A stretch of DNA of 64,000 bases from Sinobaca qinghaiensis (GCF_003610495.1 NZ_RAPK01000007.1:558001-622000), one strand, 5' to 3'. Positions 8,555-17,117 are shown, counted from the stretch's first letter. Translations and numbers: made by a program. Notes: generated from the letters alone by a model not told the origin.

Positions 8555-8935
8555 ATGTCAGACACTAACAGTACTTCCCCTGAATTTGGCTATGCTCTGC
8601 TCAGAGAAACGCTTCTGCCGGAACTTTTGGGGCATGACGAGCCCGAAATATTATACTGGGCAGGGAAATCCCTTGCCCGTAAATACCCGTGTGACTCTAT
8701 AGAAGAAATTATGGAATTTTTTAACAAAGCCTACTGGGGAGAACTTCAGCTTATTCATGAAAAAAAACGGGAGCTGCAGTTGAAGCTTCAGCCTACCAAT
8801 AATACATATTCATTTCTACTCGAGGCGGGATTTCTCGCCGAACAGCTGTCTGAATTAAAAAATGCTGCTGCTGAAACATATATGGACGAAAAAAAAGAAG
8901 ATCATATTTTTTATATCCGCTGGGATAAAGAATAG
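8555..8935 (+). CDS. yslB: YslB family protein (DUF2507)
   Basis: A 126-residue cytosolic protein of the YslB family, structurally related to V4R-type small-ligand domains; its function is unknown. It starts at ATG 8555 behind AAGGAGG and has a TATAAT at 8527-8532. It opens with FGYALLRETLLPELLGHDEP, typical of the family. In B. subtilis yslB directly precedes sdhC; here it is divergent from the potassium channel gene and convergent with uvrC, so it is its own transcription unit. Confidence 0.8.
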   Translation: MSDTNSTSPEFGYALLRETLLPELLGHDEPEILYWAGKSLARKYPCDSIEEIMEFFNKAYWGELQLIHEKKRELQLKLQPTNNTYSFLLEAGFLAEQLSELKNAAAETYMDEKKEDHIFYIRWDKE

Positions 8936-8941
8936 CACAGG

Positions 8942-8983
8942 AAAAAGGAACCGCCGCAGATAAAAATGCAGCAGTTCCTTTTT
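8942..8983. terminator. Bidirectional terminator between yslB and uvrC
   Basis: Convergent genes share a 17-bp imperfect stem (8942-8958 with 8967-8983), with AAAAA on the left and TTTTT on the right, so it can end transcription from both sides. It overlaps the last bases of uvrC. Confidence 0.85.
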
Positions 8984-10766
8984 ATTTAGGTGCCGGTGCT
9001 TCTTGAAGCCGTTTCAACAGTTCCCTGGACACGCTGTCCGGTATGGCTATGGCCCGAAAATCATCTACCGTGGCTTCTTTCATATTTTTCATTGAGCCAA
9101 AATGTTTCAAAAGAGCCCGTTTACGTTTTTCACCGACACCCGGAATGTCATCCAATACGGAAGAAAACATTGTTTTTCCTCTTGTCTGCCGGTGAAATGT
9201 AATAGCAAAGCGGTGGACTTCGTCCTGGATACGCTGCAGAAGATAAAACGAAGAGCTGTTCCGTTTCAGCGGTATGACGGCAGGCGGGTCTCCCATAATG
9301 AGTTCGGACGTATTGTGTTTGTCATTCTTCGCCATCCCTGCTACCGGCACATTCATGCCCAGTTCATCTTCTATAACACTCAGCGCAGCACTCAGCTGCC
9401 CTTTGCCTCCATCCACCAGGATCAGGTCCGGGAGCGGCTGTGATTCTTTCAGGAGACGGGTATAGCGGCGCCGTATAACTTCTTTCATGGAAGCATAATC
9501 ATCCGGGCCGGTAACACTTTTTACTTTGTATTTCCGGTATTCTTTTTTAAAAGGCTTGCCGTCCATAAATGTAACCATTGCCGCTACTGGGTCGGTGCCC
9601 TGGATATTGGAGTTATCAAACGATTCTATCCGGTGCGGCATATCAATCTGCATAGCTTCTGCCAGCTCTTCCACCGCTTTTACCGTCCTTGCTTCATCAC
9701 GCTCAATAAGGGAAAAACGTTCTTTAAGAGCATGGGCTGCATTGCGCTCTGCCAGCTCCACCAGCTCTTTTTTCTTTCCCCGGGCAGGCTGCACTACTTT
9801 TATCTCTAACAGCTGGCCGGCCATTTCCTGATTGATCCCTATTGGAATAAATACTTCCTTCGGCTTTAGATGATCTTCCCTGAGATAAAACTGACCCAGA
9901 AACGTCAGGAAATCTTCTTCCGGTTCCTGATAGTAAGGGAAAACGGATACGTCGCGCTCGATCATTTTTCCGCTGCGGATGAAAAAAACCTGCACACACA
10001 TCCAGCCTTTATCGACAGAGTAGGCAAAAATATCACGATTGACCGTATCATTAATATTCATTTTTTGTTTTTCCATGACGGAATCAATGTGGTGAATCTG
10101 ATCGCGGAGCTCCTTGGCCCTCTCAAAATTCAATTCATCTGAAGCCGTATGCATTTTCACACGCAGGTCTTCTTTCACCTGCTGATGGCCGTTATTTAAA
10201 AACTTCGTAATATCCTGCACCATTTTCTGATTGGTTTCCCTGGATACATCAAATTCACAGGGGGCAAGACACTGTCCTATATGATAATAAAGGCAGACTC
10301 TATCCGGCATCGTCCGGCATTTCCTCATAGGATACAGGCGGTCGAGAAGTTTTTTGGTTTCGTTGGCTGCACCTGCATTAGGGTAAGGGCCAAAATATTT
10401 GGCGCCGTCCTTTTTTATTTTTCTCGTTGTAATTAAACGGGGATGTTCCTCTTTTGTGATTTTAATGTAAGGATAGGATTTATCATCTTTTAGCAGTACA
10501 TTGTATTTCGGTTCGTATTTCTTGATTAAATTCATTTCCAGAATCAGTGCCTCAAGGTTGGACGACGTAATAATATACTCAAAATCTTCTATTTCTCCAA
10601 CGAGCCGCTGGGTTTTTCCATCGTGGGAACCAGTAAAATAAGATCTGACCCTGTTTTTTAAGACTTTCGCTTTTCCTACATATATGACAGTGCCGTGCTT
10701 ATTTTTCATTAAGTAACAGCCCGGCTGATCCGGGAGCACGGTCAACTTTTCTTTTATTGTATTCAT
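8982..10766 (-). CDS. uvrC: Excinuclease ABC subunit C
   Basis: The dual-incision endonuclease of nucleotide excision repair, which acts on the UvrB-DNA complex. The 594 residues contain an N-terminal GIY-YIG nuclease ([19 protein letters not shown]), a cysteine cluster ([17 protein letters not shown]), a UVR motif for UvrB contact ([13 protein letters not shown]), the RNase H-like nuclease ([28 protein letters not shown]) and a C-terminal helix-hairpin-helix ([17 protein letters not shown]). It starts at ATG 10766 and has its own promoter at 10801-10830. Confidence 0.98.
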   Translation of the reverse strand: MNTIKEKLTVLPDQPGCYLMKNKHGTVIYVGKAKVLKNRVRSYFTGSHDGKTQRLVGEIEDFEYIITSSNLEALILEMNLIKKYEPKYNVLLKDDKSYPYIKITKEEHPRLITTRKIKKDGAKYFGPYPNAGAANETKKLLDRLYPMRKCRTMPDRVCLYYHIGQCLAPCEFDVSRETNQKMVQDITKFLNNGHQQVKEDLRVKMHTASDELNFERAKELRDQIHHIDSVMEKQKMNINDTVNRDIFAYSVDKGWMCVQVFFIRSGKMIERDVSVFPYYQEPEEDFLTFLGQFYLREDHLKPKEVFIPIGINQEMAGQLLEIKVVQPARGKKKELVELAERNAAHALKERFSLIERDEARTVKAVEELAEAMQIDMPHRIESFDNSNIQGTDPVAAMVTFMDGKPFKKEYRKYKVKSVTGPDDYASMKEVIRRRYTRLLKESQPLPDLILVDGGKGQLSAALSVIEDELGMNVPVAGMAKNDKHNTSELIMGDPPAVIPLKRNSSSFYLLQRIQDEVHRFAITFHRQTRGKTMFSSVLDDIPGVGEKRKRALLKHFGSMKNMKEATVDDFRAIAIPDSVSRELLKRLQEAPAPK

Positions 10767-10800
10767 TCCGGAACACCTCTTCGCTTCATTCTTCTCTCGT

Positions 10801-10830
10801 AGTATAAAGCGAAAATATGTTTGTGTGCAA
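10801..10830 (-). promoter_or_regulatory. SigA promoter for uvrC
   Basis: On the minus strand -35 TTGCAC and -10 TATACT are separated by 18 bp and lie 35-65 bp before the uvrC start. Confidence 0.65.
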
Positions 10831-10853
10831 AGAATACTTCTTTAAGTATAATA

Positions 10854-10885
10854 AAAAGCCGCTGATCATTGATCAGCGGCTTTTT
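10854..10885 (-). terminator. Terminator of trxA
   Basis: A 16-bp uninterrupted inverted repeat, AAAAAGCCGCTGATCA followed directly by its complement, ends in TTTTT. It lies 8 bp after the trxA stop and separates trxA from uvrC. Confidence 0.92.
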
Positions 10886-10893
10886 CAGGCATA

Positions 10894-11208
10894 TTAAATG
10901 TGTTTATTTAATAGTTCAACAAGCTGTTCTTTCGGCTGAAAGCCTACAACCTGATCCACTACTTCGCCGTCTTTAAAAACGAGAAGAGTAGGGATGCTCA
11001 TTACGCCGTACTTTCCGGCCGTTTCCTGGTTTTCGTCAACATCTAATTTTGCGATCTTTATTTTGTCGCCCATTTCTGTATCGATTTCTTCAAGTACTGG
11101 AGCGATCATTTTACATGGTCCGCACCAAGTAGCCCAGAAGTCCGCCAATACAACGCCTTCAGACGTTTCAGTTGAAAAGTTTTGATCAGTAGCTGTTACA
11201 ATTGCCAT
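10894..11208 (-). CDS. trxA: Thioredoxin
   Basis: The 104-residue cytosolic disulfide reductant with the active site WCGPC (Cys29 and Cys32). The conserved cis-proline is in [11 protein letters not shown] and the buried aspartate in VLADFWA. It keeps protein thiols reduced and supplies electrons to ribonucleotide reductase and other enzymes. It starts at ATG 11208 with AGGAGG. It appears to be a single-gene unit with a SigA extended -10 promoter and a SigB-like promoter, matching the dual control known for B. subtilis trxA. Confidence 0.98.
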   Translation of the reverse strand: MAIVTATDQNFSTETSEGVVLADFWATWCGPCKMIAPVLEEIDTEMGDKIKIAKLDVDENQETAGKYGVMSIPTLLVFKDGEVVDQVVGFQPKEQLVELLNKHI

Positions 11209-11251
11209 TTGTGTGGTCCTCCTTTTAAGTAGCTTTATTAAGCTAATGCAT

Positions 11252-11260
11252 ATTATAGCA
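11252..11260 (-). promoter_or_regulatory. Extended -10 SigA promoter for trxA
   Basis: On the minus strand TGCTATAAT is a perfect extended -10 (TGnTATAAT) 44 bp upstream of trxA. The -35 region is poor, as is usual for extended -10 promoters. Confidence 0.6.
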
Positions 11261-11300
11261 TTGTGTATAAATTGTGGCTAATAGATTGCCTGAGTTTTCT

Positions 11301-11325
11301 TTACCCGCTCATTATTTGTCTAAAC
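11301..11325 (-). promoter_or_regulatory. SigB-type promoter for trxA
   Basis: On the minus strand GTTTAG and GGGTAA are separated by 13 bp, one mismatch from the general-stress consensus GTTTAA-N12-14-GGGWAW. B. subtilis trxA is known to have SigA and SigB promoters, which supports the match. Confidence 0.5.
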
Positions 11326-11341
11326 CCGGGCGCTGCAATTG

Positions 11342-11366
11342 AAAAGCCTGCCGGTTCCGGCAGGCT
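11342..11366 (-). terminator. Terminator of the fadR-fadB-etfB-etfA unit
   Basis: A 10-bp perfect stem AGCCTGCCGG with a two-base loop lies 6 bp after the etfA stop, followed on the minus strand by TTTTC. Confidence 0.85.
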
Positions 11367-11371
11367 GGTTT

Positions 11372-12346
11372 CTAAGAAGCCGTGACTTTTTTAAACTCTT
11401 CTGTCAAAGCAGGAATAACATCAAACAAATCCCCGACAATGCCATAGTCAGCCACTTCAAATATAGGCGCTTCAGGATCTTTATTAATCGCCACAATTAC
11501 TTTTGAATTGGACATTCCTGCCAGATGCTGAATAGCTCCGCTGATGCCGGCTGCAATATACAGATCCGGTGTAACTACTTTACCCGTCTGTCCGATCTGC
11601 AGCGCATAGTCGCAGTAATCGGCATCACAGGCACCGCGTGACGCCCCGATGGCTGCGCCGAGAACACCGGCAAGCTCTTCTAGCGGCTTGAAGCCTTCCG
11701 CACTTTTTACGCCTCTTCCGCCGGCAACAATGATGTTGGCTTCAGCTAAATCGATGCCTCCCGTGCTCTTTTTGACTACTTCTTTAATAATCGTACGCAG
11801 ATTGGAAATGGTAAAGGTTTTCGTATCGATATTTCCGCTTCTGCTGCTGTCCGCTTCCAGCGCTGGGATGTTGTTCGGACGGATTGTTATAAATAGAAAA
11901 CCATCTTCCATCTTTATTTTCTCAAATGCCTTACCGGAATAAACAGGACGGATATACTGAGCATTTGTTCCTTCCCCTTCTATTTCCACGCAGTCTGTAA
12001 TTAGCCCTGAGCTTAATTTTCTCGACAGACGGGGAGCCAGGTCTTTTCCGCTGGACGTATGGCCGATAACAAGCCCTTCCGCCTGCTCTTCCTCGCATAC
12101 CTGCTCCATTGCCTGCATATATGCGTCCGTCGTGTACTGCTTTAATTCATCCATTTCTGACACGATGACACGGTCCGCGCCGTGCTGAATCATTGCTTCT
12201 GCGTGCGAGGCGGCTCCTTCACCGAATAAAACACCGACTACCTCTCCGCCTTCTGCTGCTTTATGCGCCGCTGCTATTGCTTCAAACGATACGTTTCTTA
12301 ATTCATTTTCCTTCGTTTCTCCTAGTACAAGAATTTTCCTGGCCAT
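11372..12346 (-). CDS. etfA: Electron transfer flavoprotein alpha subunit
   Basis: Carries the FAD of the EtfAB heterodimer, which accepts electrons from acyl-CoA dehydrogenases and passes them to the respiratory chain. The 324-residue length is standard. The C-terminal FAD domain shows GRGVKSAEGF, GASRGACDA and the motif QIGQTGKVVTPDLYIAAGIS, ending with AINKDPEAPIF. It follows etfB by 13 bp and is the last gene of the fatty-acid oxidation cluster. Confidence 0.97.
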   Translation of the reverse strand: MARKILVLGETKENELRNVSFEAIAAAHKAAEGGEVVGVLFGEGAASHAEAMIQHGADRVIVSEMDELKQYTTDAYMQAMEQVCEEEQAEGLVIGHTSSGKDLAPRLSRKLSSGLITDCVEIEGEGTNAQYIRPVYSGKAFEKIKMEDGFLFITIRPNNIPALEADSSRSGNIDTKTFTISNLRTIIKEVVKKSTGGIDLAEANIIVAGGRGVKSAEGFKPLEELAGVLGAAIGASRGACDADYCDYALQIGQTGKVVTPDLYIAAGISGAIQHLAGMSNSKVIVAINKDPEAPIFEVADYGIVGDLFDVIPALTEEFKKVTAS

Positions 12347-12359
12347 TATGATCTCTCCT

Positions 12360-13133
12360 TTATATTACTTTTGCTTCTGATTTCAGAAGTTCAACGAGCT
12401 GCTGTGCCTGTGATTCCGTAGAACCTTCCAGAATCTTCCCTGCTCCTTTTTCCGGAGGCAGAAAACGGTCGGTAGTCGTTGTTTTCGCTGCAATTTCTTC
12501 TTCATCCAAATCAAGATCATCAAAATCTATTGTTTCCAGCGGCTTTTTCTTTGCTTTCATAATTCCCGGAAGAGAAGGATACCTCGGATCATTCAAACCC
12601 TGCTGGCAGGTAACTAATAACGGCAGCGATGTCTCTACGATTTCTACATCGCCTTCCACATCCCGTTCAATAGTTACTTTTGTTCCTTCAATATCGAGCT
12701 TTGTAATAGTCGTCACCTGATTCATCTGCAGTCCTTCCGCCAGCCTGGAAGCTACCTGTCCGGCACCGTCATCGACAGCTACGTTGCCGCCTAGAATAAT
12801 ATCTGCTTCCTGGTCTTTAAAATAAGCGGTTAACACTTCTCCAATTGTATAGTGGTCGATAGCTTCATCCATATCTTCCATATTAAGGAGCACAGCCTTA
12901 TCAGCCCCCATGGCAAGAGCTGTCCGGAGTTCCTTTTCTGCTTCTTCTTCCCCTACGGTCACCACCGTAATTTCTCCCCCGTGTGCCTCTTTTAATACGA
13001 TAGCCTCTTCAAGCGCATATTCATCGTACGGGTTAACGATAAATTCCGCCCCTTCTTCATCAATACGTCCATTTTCAATTATTATTTTCTCTTCCGTATC
13101 AAACGTTCTTTTCATTAATACAAATATGTTCAT
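12360..13133 (-). CDS. etfB: Electron transfer flavoprotein beta subunit
   Basis: The 257-residue AMP-binding partner of EtfA. The family signature is visible in ADIILGGNVAVDDGAGQVAS, and VTCQQGLNDPRYPSLPGIMK is the recognition region that contacts acyl-CoA dehydrogenases. It starts at ATG 13133 with GGGAGGA upstream and lies between fadB and etfA in one co-directional run. No acyl-CoA dehydrogenase gene is in the window, so its partner enzymes are elsewhere. Confidence 0.97.
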   Translation of the reverse strand: MNIFVLMKRTFDTEEKIIIENGRIDEEGAEFIVNPYDEYALEEAIVLKEAHGGEITVVTVGEEEAEKELRTALAMGADKAVLLNMEDMDEAIDHYTIGEVLTAYFKDQEADIILGGNVAVDDGAGQVASRLAEGLQMNQVTTITKLDIEGTKVTIERDVEGDVEIVETSLPLLVTCQQGLNDPRYPSLPGIMKAKKKPLETIDFDDLDLDEEEIAAKTTTTDRFLPPEKGAGKILEGSTESQAQQLVELLKSEAKVI

Positions 13134-13154
13134 TCTGTGTTCCTCCCTAATTTT

Positions 13155-13928
13155 TTATTTGTTTTTAAAAGCCGGCTTCCGCTTTTCAATAAATGCCTGG
13201 ATGCCTTCTTTTGCATCTTCGCTCGCAAAAGCCCGCCCAAACAGTTCTGCTTCTTTTTTACTGCCTTCTTCTCTCGAAGATGGTATAGCATACCGCAGAA
13301 GCTCCAGTCCCATTTCTGTCGTTATACGGCTTTTCGAAGCGATATGACGGGCTATTTCAACAGCCGCTTTCACATGTTCACCTTCAGGCACTGCTTTATT
13401 TACAAGACCCCAGCGTTCTGCTTCTTCTCCGGTAATGGGGAGGCCGGTTAATATCATCTCGCCTGCTTTAGGCCGTCCGACCAGCTCAGGAAGTCTCTGG
13501 CTTCCCGCATAGCCTGGAATGAGCCCTAATGTGGTTTCCGGAAGGCCGAGCTTGGCATCTTTTGTAGCCACTCTCAAGTGGCATGCCATCGCCATTTCCA
13601 GTCCTCCGCCCAAAGCTGCTCCATGAATAGCCGCAATAATCGGCTTTGTAAGGGCTTCCATTTTATCGAATACCTTTTGCCCGTTTGTGCCTAAATCTGA
13701 AAACCCACTGCTCGTTTCCACATTTGTGAATTCTTTAATATCTGCCCCGGCTGCAAAAAATCTGCCTTCCCCATACAGCACGGCTGCATGTACTTGTGTA
13801 TCTGATTCAATCTCATCCAGAACTACGCTTAGTTCTGAAAGGACGGAGGCAGCCAGAGCGTTAGCCGGCGGCCTCTCAAAAACGATATGGGCGACATGAT
13901 CTTCCACCCGCCATTGTAAATGATCCAT
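13155..13928 (-). CDS. fadB: Enoyl-CoA hydratase
   Basis: A 257-residue crotonase-fold enzyme, expected to hydrate trans-2-enoyl-CoA in beta-oxidation. The oxyanion-hole motif GEGRFFAAGADIKEF, the glycine-rich helix HGAALGGGLEMAMACHLRVA and the catalytic glutamates in LGLPETTLGLIPG are present. It corresponds to B. subtilis fadB (ysiB) by position and length, not to the large E. coli FadB. It follows fadR by 19 bp in the fadR-fadB-etfB-etfA unit. Confidence 0.93.
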   Translation of the reverse strand: MDHLQWRVEDHVAHIVFERPPANALAASVLSELSVVLDEIESDTQVHAAVLYGEGRFFAAGADIKEFTNVETSSGFSDLGTNGQKVFDKMEALTKPIIAAIHGAALGGGLEMAMACHLRVATKDAKLGLPETTLGLIPGYAGSQRLPELVGRPKAGEMILTGLPITGEEAERWGLVNKAVPEGEHVKAAVEIARHIASKSRITTEMGLELLRYAIPSSREEGSKKEAELFGRAFASEDAKEGIQAFIEKRKPAFKNK

Positions 13929-13947
13929 CCTTATCCCTGCTTTCTAT

Positions 13948-14550
13948 CTATTGTTTTGCGCGCACGTTTGCACCAAACCCCTGAAGAAGCATGGAAGCTA
14001 CGGGAGCAGCTAATTCATTCAGGTCATACCTGTATTCATTCATAATCCAGGTCGTAACAACTTCATCTATCGTGCCGAAAATCATCTGCCGGGCCAGCTT
14101 TTCATTTAAATCATCTGAAAAAACGCCCGTTGCTTTTCCTTCTTCAATCAGCCCATCCATAATAAGAAGATATTCTTTTAAAATATCATTGATCTGCTTG
14201 CGCAGATGGCTGCTCGACTGCCTTAATTCAAGCTGCGTCACGATAGCCAGATTTCTGCTTAACGAAAGCTGCCGGAAGTGGTTGGCTACGAGTGAATGAA
14301 GCTTTTCCTCAACTGACAGCCGGGACGTAAGCTCGTCTTTAATATTCGTAATAAACTGGCCCATTTTTTCTTCAAAGACGGAAATCAGCACATCTTCTTT
14401 ATTTGCAAAATAAAGATAAATCGTACCGTCCGCTACACCGGCCCGCTTTGCTATTTTGGATACCTGGGAATTGTAGTAGCCGTTTTCGGCTATTACGTCT
14501 ACTGCCGCTTCTATAATTTGTTCATATTTGGGACCTTTTCGTTTCCCCAT
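13948..14550 (-). CDS. fadR: TetR-family fatty-acid degradation regulator FadR
   Basis: A 200-residue TetR repressor that in Bacillus represses beta-oxidation genes and is released by long-chain acyl-CoA. The N-terminal helix-turn-helix reads SKIAKRAGVADGTIYLYFANKED; the remainder is the ligand and dimer domain. It strongly resembles B. subtilis YsiA/FadR. The start is ATG 14550 with AAGGGG. A near-perfect FadR operator at 14583-14600 lies between its promoter and start, so it should repress itself and the downstream fadB-etfBA. Confidence 0.92.
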   Translation of the reverse strand: MGKRKGPKYEQIIEAAVDVIAENGYYNSQVSKIAKRAGVADGTIYLYFANKEDVLISVFEEKMGQFITNIKDELTSRLSVEEKLHSLVANHFRQLSLSRNLAIVTQLELRQSSSHLRKQINDILKEYLLIMDGLIEEGKATGVFSDDLNEKLARQMIFGTIDEVVTTWIMNEYRYDLNELAAPVASMLLQGFGANVRAKQ

Positions 14551-14582
14551 GGCAGAACGCCCCTTTTACAATGTATTAATAG

Positions 14583-14600
14583 TGAATGACTGTTCATTCA
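14583..14600 (-). promoter_or_regulatory. FadR operator
   Basis: TGAATGACTGTTCATTCA matches the B. subtilis FadR consensus TGAATGAMTANTCATTCA at 17 of 18 positions. It lies about 10-27 bp downstream of the predicted fadR transcription start, where bound FadR would block elongation or promoter clearance. Confidence 0.88.
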
Positions 14601-14616
14601 TTATATGTCTAGCTTC

Positions 14617-14645
14617 ATCATAGATAATATTCAAAGGAGTGTCAA
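14617..14645 (-). promoter_or_regulatory. SigA promoter for fadR-fadB-etfB-etfA
   Basis: On the minus strand -35 TTGACA (perfect) and -10 TATGAT are separated by 17 bp. This separates transcription of fadR onward from lcfA. Confidence 0.8.
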
Positions 14646-14668
14646 GCCTTATTCCGTAGATTCTCCAC

Positions 14669-14700
14669 GTGAAAAAAAAGCCCGGCTCCAGGACCGGACT
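14669..14700 (-). terminator. Terminator of lcfA
   Basis: Read on the minus strand, AGTCCGG pairs with CCGGGCT across an eight-base loop, followed by eight T residues. It lies about 20 bp after the lcfA stop. Confidence 0.8.
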
Positions 14701-14721
14701 TTTCCGCACATATCAGACAGA

Positions 14722-16425
14722 TCAGCTGCCTTTCTGCATTTCTTTTGCTTTTGTGTTTTTTTCTTCTTCTTCAACAAGAACCCGTCTTAATACTTTACCG
14801 ATAATTGTTTTCGGAAGTTCTTCTCTTCGTTCAAACTGTCTCGGCACTTTAAAGGAAGCCAGATGCTCCCTGCAGAATGCTTCCATTTCTTCATCTGAGG
14901 CACTTTTGCCATCTTTAAAAACGAGGAACGCTTTTACCGTTTCTCCACGGTACGGATCCGGTACGCCGATAACGGCGGCTTCTTTTATTGCTTCGTGCTC
15001 ATATAGTACTTCTTCGATTTCTCTTGGATAGATGTTAAAGCCTCCGGCGATGATCATATCTTTTTTGCGGTCGACAATATAAAAGTAGCCTTCGTCGTCC
15101 ATGTATCCCATATCACCGGTCAGAAACCAGTTCCCATGAAACACAGCCGCCGTATCCTCGGGCCTGTTCCAATAGCCTTTCATCACCTGAGGGCCTTTCA
15201 GCATAATTTCTCCAATTTTTCCTGCCGGTGCCGGACCTTCTGTTTCCGGATCATAAATAGCCGCTTCCGTGTCAGGCCAGGGAATACCTATGCTTCCTTC
15301 TTTTCGTTTCCCCCAGATAGGCGTAGAAATAGCTACCGGAGACGTTTCAGTAAGCCCGTATCCTTCTACGAGCTTTCCTCCCGTCAGCTTTTCAAACGTC
15401 TGCTGCACTTCGAGAGGAAGCGGAGCAGATCCGCTCAGGCAGGCTTCAATAGAGGAAAGATCGTATTTATTAATGGTCGGTTCATTAATCAGCCCAACAT
15501 ACATCGTTGGCGCTCCCGGAAAAACGGTCACTTTATGCTTTTGAATTGCTTTTAAAATAGGGACCGGCTCAAAGCGGGGCACGATAATCATTTTTGCTCC
15601 GTGCATAATGCTGATATTCATTACTGTTGTCATGCCGTAAACGTGGAAGAACGGCAGTGCAGCCATAATTGTTTCTTTTTTTCGATCAATATTATACATC
15701 CATGCACTGCTCTGCATAGTGTTTACTACTAAATTATAATGTGTCAGCATGACCCCTTTTGCAGGCCCCGTTGTTCCTCCGGTATATTGAAGAAGAGCAA
15801 TATCTTCTTTAGGATTAAAAGAAATGTCCGGCTTTTCCGGTTTTCCCTCTGCCATAATTTTTTTCAGCCGGTGCGTCGTGCTGTCATACTCGATCTGCTT
15901 TGCAAGAGCTGCATTTTTCCGCTGCACGAGTGGATATAGATTTTTTTTAGGGAAGGGAAGATAATCTTTAATGCTTGTGACAAGCACGTGTTCAAGTGAG
16001 GTTCTGCTTCTGACGGCCCGTACACGCGGATATACTAAATCCAGGCAGATCATAACCTTCGCCTGGGAATCGTTCATTTGATGCTCGAGTTCACGTTCCA
16101 CATACAGCGGATTCGTCTGCACCACAATGGCCCCGGTCATCAGAGCTCCATAATAACAAATTACTGCCTGAGGGGAATTCGCCAGCATAATCGCTACCCT
16201 GTCCCCCTTCACTACACCAAGCTTTTTCAGCTGGCTGCTGAGCTTGAGGGCTTCATGATAAACCTCCCGGTATGTCATATCTTTTCCCATAAAGTGAAGT
16301 GCTTCACGATGCGGCTGATTAACAGCCGTTTCTTCAAGGTAAGAGTGCAGCGTTTTTTCGTCATAGGAAATACTTACAGGTATTTCCTTTGGGTAATGGG
16401 ACAGCCATGCATGCTTTTCTTCCAT
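14722..16425 (-). CDS. lcfA: Long-chain-fatty-acid-CoA ligase
   Basis: Activates long-chain fatty acids to acyl-CoA with ATP, the first step of beta-oxidation. The 567-residue AMP-binding enzyme has the P-loop LLQYTGGTTGPAKGVMLTH, the motif VEGYGLTETSPVA and the hinge region GYFYIVDRKKDMIIAGGFNI. I chose ATG 16425, preceded by AAGGGGGA; an upstream in-frame ATG has no ribosome binding site. Unlike B. subtilis, where lcfA leads an operon with fadR, here lcfA ends in its own terminator. Its promoter carries a cre-like site but no FadR box. Confidence 0.95.
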   Translation of the reverse strand: MEEKHAWLSHYPKEIPVSISYDEKTLHSYLEETAVNQPHREALHFMGKDMTYREVYHEALKLSSQLKKLGVVKGDRVAIMLANSPQAVICYYGALMTGAIVVQTNPLYVERELEHQMNDSQAKVMICLDLVYPRVRAVRSRTSLEHVLVTSIKDYLPFPKKNLYPLVQRKNAALAKQIEYDSTTHRLKKIMAEGKPEKPDISFNPKEDIALLQYTGGTTGPAKGVMLTHYNLVVNTMQSSAWMYNIDRKKETIMAALPFFHVYGMTTVMNISIMHGAKMIIVPRFEPVPILKAIQKHKVTVFPGAPTMYVGLINEPTINKYDLSSIEACLSGSAPLPLEVQQTFEKLTGGKLVEGYGLTETSPVAISTPIWGKRKEGSIGIPWPDTEAAIYDPETEGPAPAGKIGEIMLKGPQVMKGYWNRPEDTAAVFHGNWFLTGDMGYMDDEGYFYIVDRKKDMIIAGGFNIYPREIEEVLYEHEAIKEAAVIGVPDPYRGETVKAFLVFKDGKSASDEEMEAFCREHLASFKVPRQFERREELPKTIIGKVLRRVLVEEEEKNTKAKEMQKGS

Positions 16426-16484
16426 TTTAAATCCCCCTTTTAAATGTGGACACAGGAATACGTAAAGAAGCACTCTATACAATT

Positions 16485-16513
16485 ATTATAATGGAAACGC
16501 TTACAATTATAAA
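16485..16513 (-). promoter_or_regulatory. SigA promoter for lcfA
   Basis: On the minus strand -35 TTTATA and a perfect -10 TATAAT are separated by 17 bp; the cre-like site fills the spacer. Confidence 0.7.
16492..16505 (-). promoter_or_regulatory. cre site in the lcfA promoter
   Basis: TGGAAACGCTTACA on the plus strand matches TGNAANCGNNNNCA fully. Lying between the -35 and -10 elements, bound CcpA would exclude RNA polymerase, giving glucose repression of fatty-acid activation. CcpA control of the FadR regulon is known in B. subtilis. Confidence 0.7.
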
Positions 16514-16524
16514 GAGATAAATGT

Positions 16525-16557
16525 AAAAAAATGGGCTCTATCCTGAGGACGGCCCAT
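16525..16557 (-). terminator. Terminator after the small membrane peptide gene
   Basis: ATGGGC (16531-16536) pairs with GCCCAT (16552-16557), with further weak pairing inside. On the minus strand it is followed by seven T residues. It lies just after the 27-codon gene and isolates lcfA from the genes upstream. Confidence 0.75.
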
Positions 16558-16564
16558 TTCTTTC

Positions 16565-16648
16565 CTATAATGAAGAAAATAAATAGATACAGCCTGCTGC
16601 AAAAAACACGGCACAGCAGATGATTAATATTTTTGCTAACCGCTCCAT
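16565..16648 (-). CDS. Putative 27-residue membrane peptide (uncharacterised)
   Basis: I do not recognise this gene. It is a 27-codon frame, ATG to TAG, preceded by the ideal ribosome binding site AGGAGG six bases before the start. The peptide begins MERLAKILIICCAVFFAAG and ends CIYLFSSL: two charges at the N-terminus, then one hydrophobic helix with three cysteines. It lies 17 bp after yshE and right before a terminator, so it looks like the last gene of the zapA-to-yshE run. The Cys after AAG resembles a lipobox only loosely. A chance frame is possible but the ribosome binding site and position argue against it. Confidence 0.6.
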   Translation of the reverse strand: MERLAKILIICCAVFFAAGCIYLFSSL

Positions 16649-16665
16649 TATCTTCCTCCTTTATA

Positions 16666-17085
16666 TCAGCTTAGTATCCCTGCTCCTATAACAAAAGACA
16701 GCCCCGCGGAAATAATAAATGCAATCAAGCCGACCGCTCTATTATCATTTGCAAGTTCTTCATCTACTTTAAACATAGGAGTTAAAAATTCAAACACAAG
16801 ATAACTGATAATCAGCAGCACAAATCCGAGACAACCCCACACAATAGTCGTTAATATCTGATCGTTATGCAGGATGGAAAAGTGAAGAATATTGGCAACG
16901 CCGAAGATCTTTCCTCCGGTGGCAAGTGCTACAGCAATATTACCTTTTTTTATTTCTTCCCAATTGTTATAGGGGGTTATTGTTTCAAACACAGCTAAAA
17001 ATACGATAAGTGAGAGCAGTGCTACGCTGTAGTTGGCAGCTGTCTGCCCGAATGGCGTCTGCAGTATGGCTTCCAGGCCTGCCAC
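16666..17085 (-). CDS. yshE: DUF350 family membrane protein YshE
   Basis: A 139-residue integral membrane protein with four predicted transmembrane helices and the DUF350 core EIKKGNIAVALATGGKIFGVANI. Function is unknown for the family. The start appears to be GTG 17085 with AAGGGA very close upstream, so the exact start is not certain. It follows mutS2 by 32 bp, as yshE does in B. subtilis. Confidence 0.85.
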   Translation of the reverse strand: MAGLEAILQTPFGQTAANYSVALLSLIVFLAVFETITPYNNWEEIKKGNIAVALATGGKIFGVANILHFSILHNDQILTTIVWGCLGFVLLIISYLVFEFLTPMFKVDEELANDNRAVGLIAFIISAGLSFVIGAGILS

Positions 17086-17117
17086 CTTCCCTTCTCTGCC
17101 TCAGGCGGCGTGAGTTA

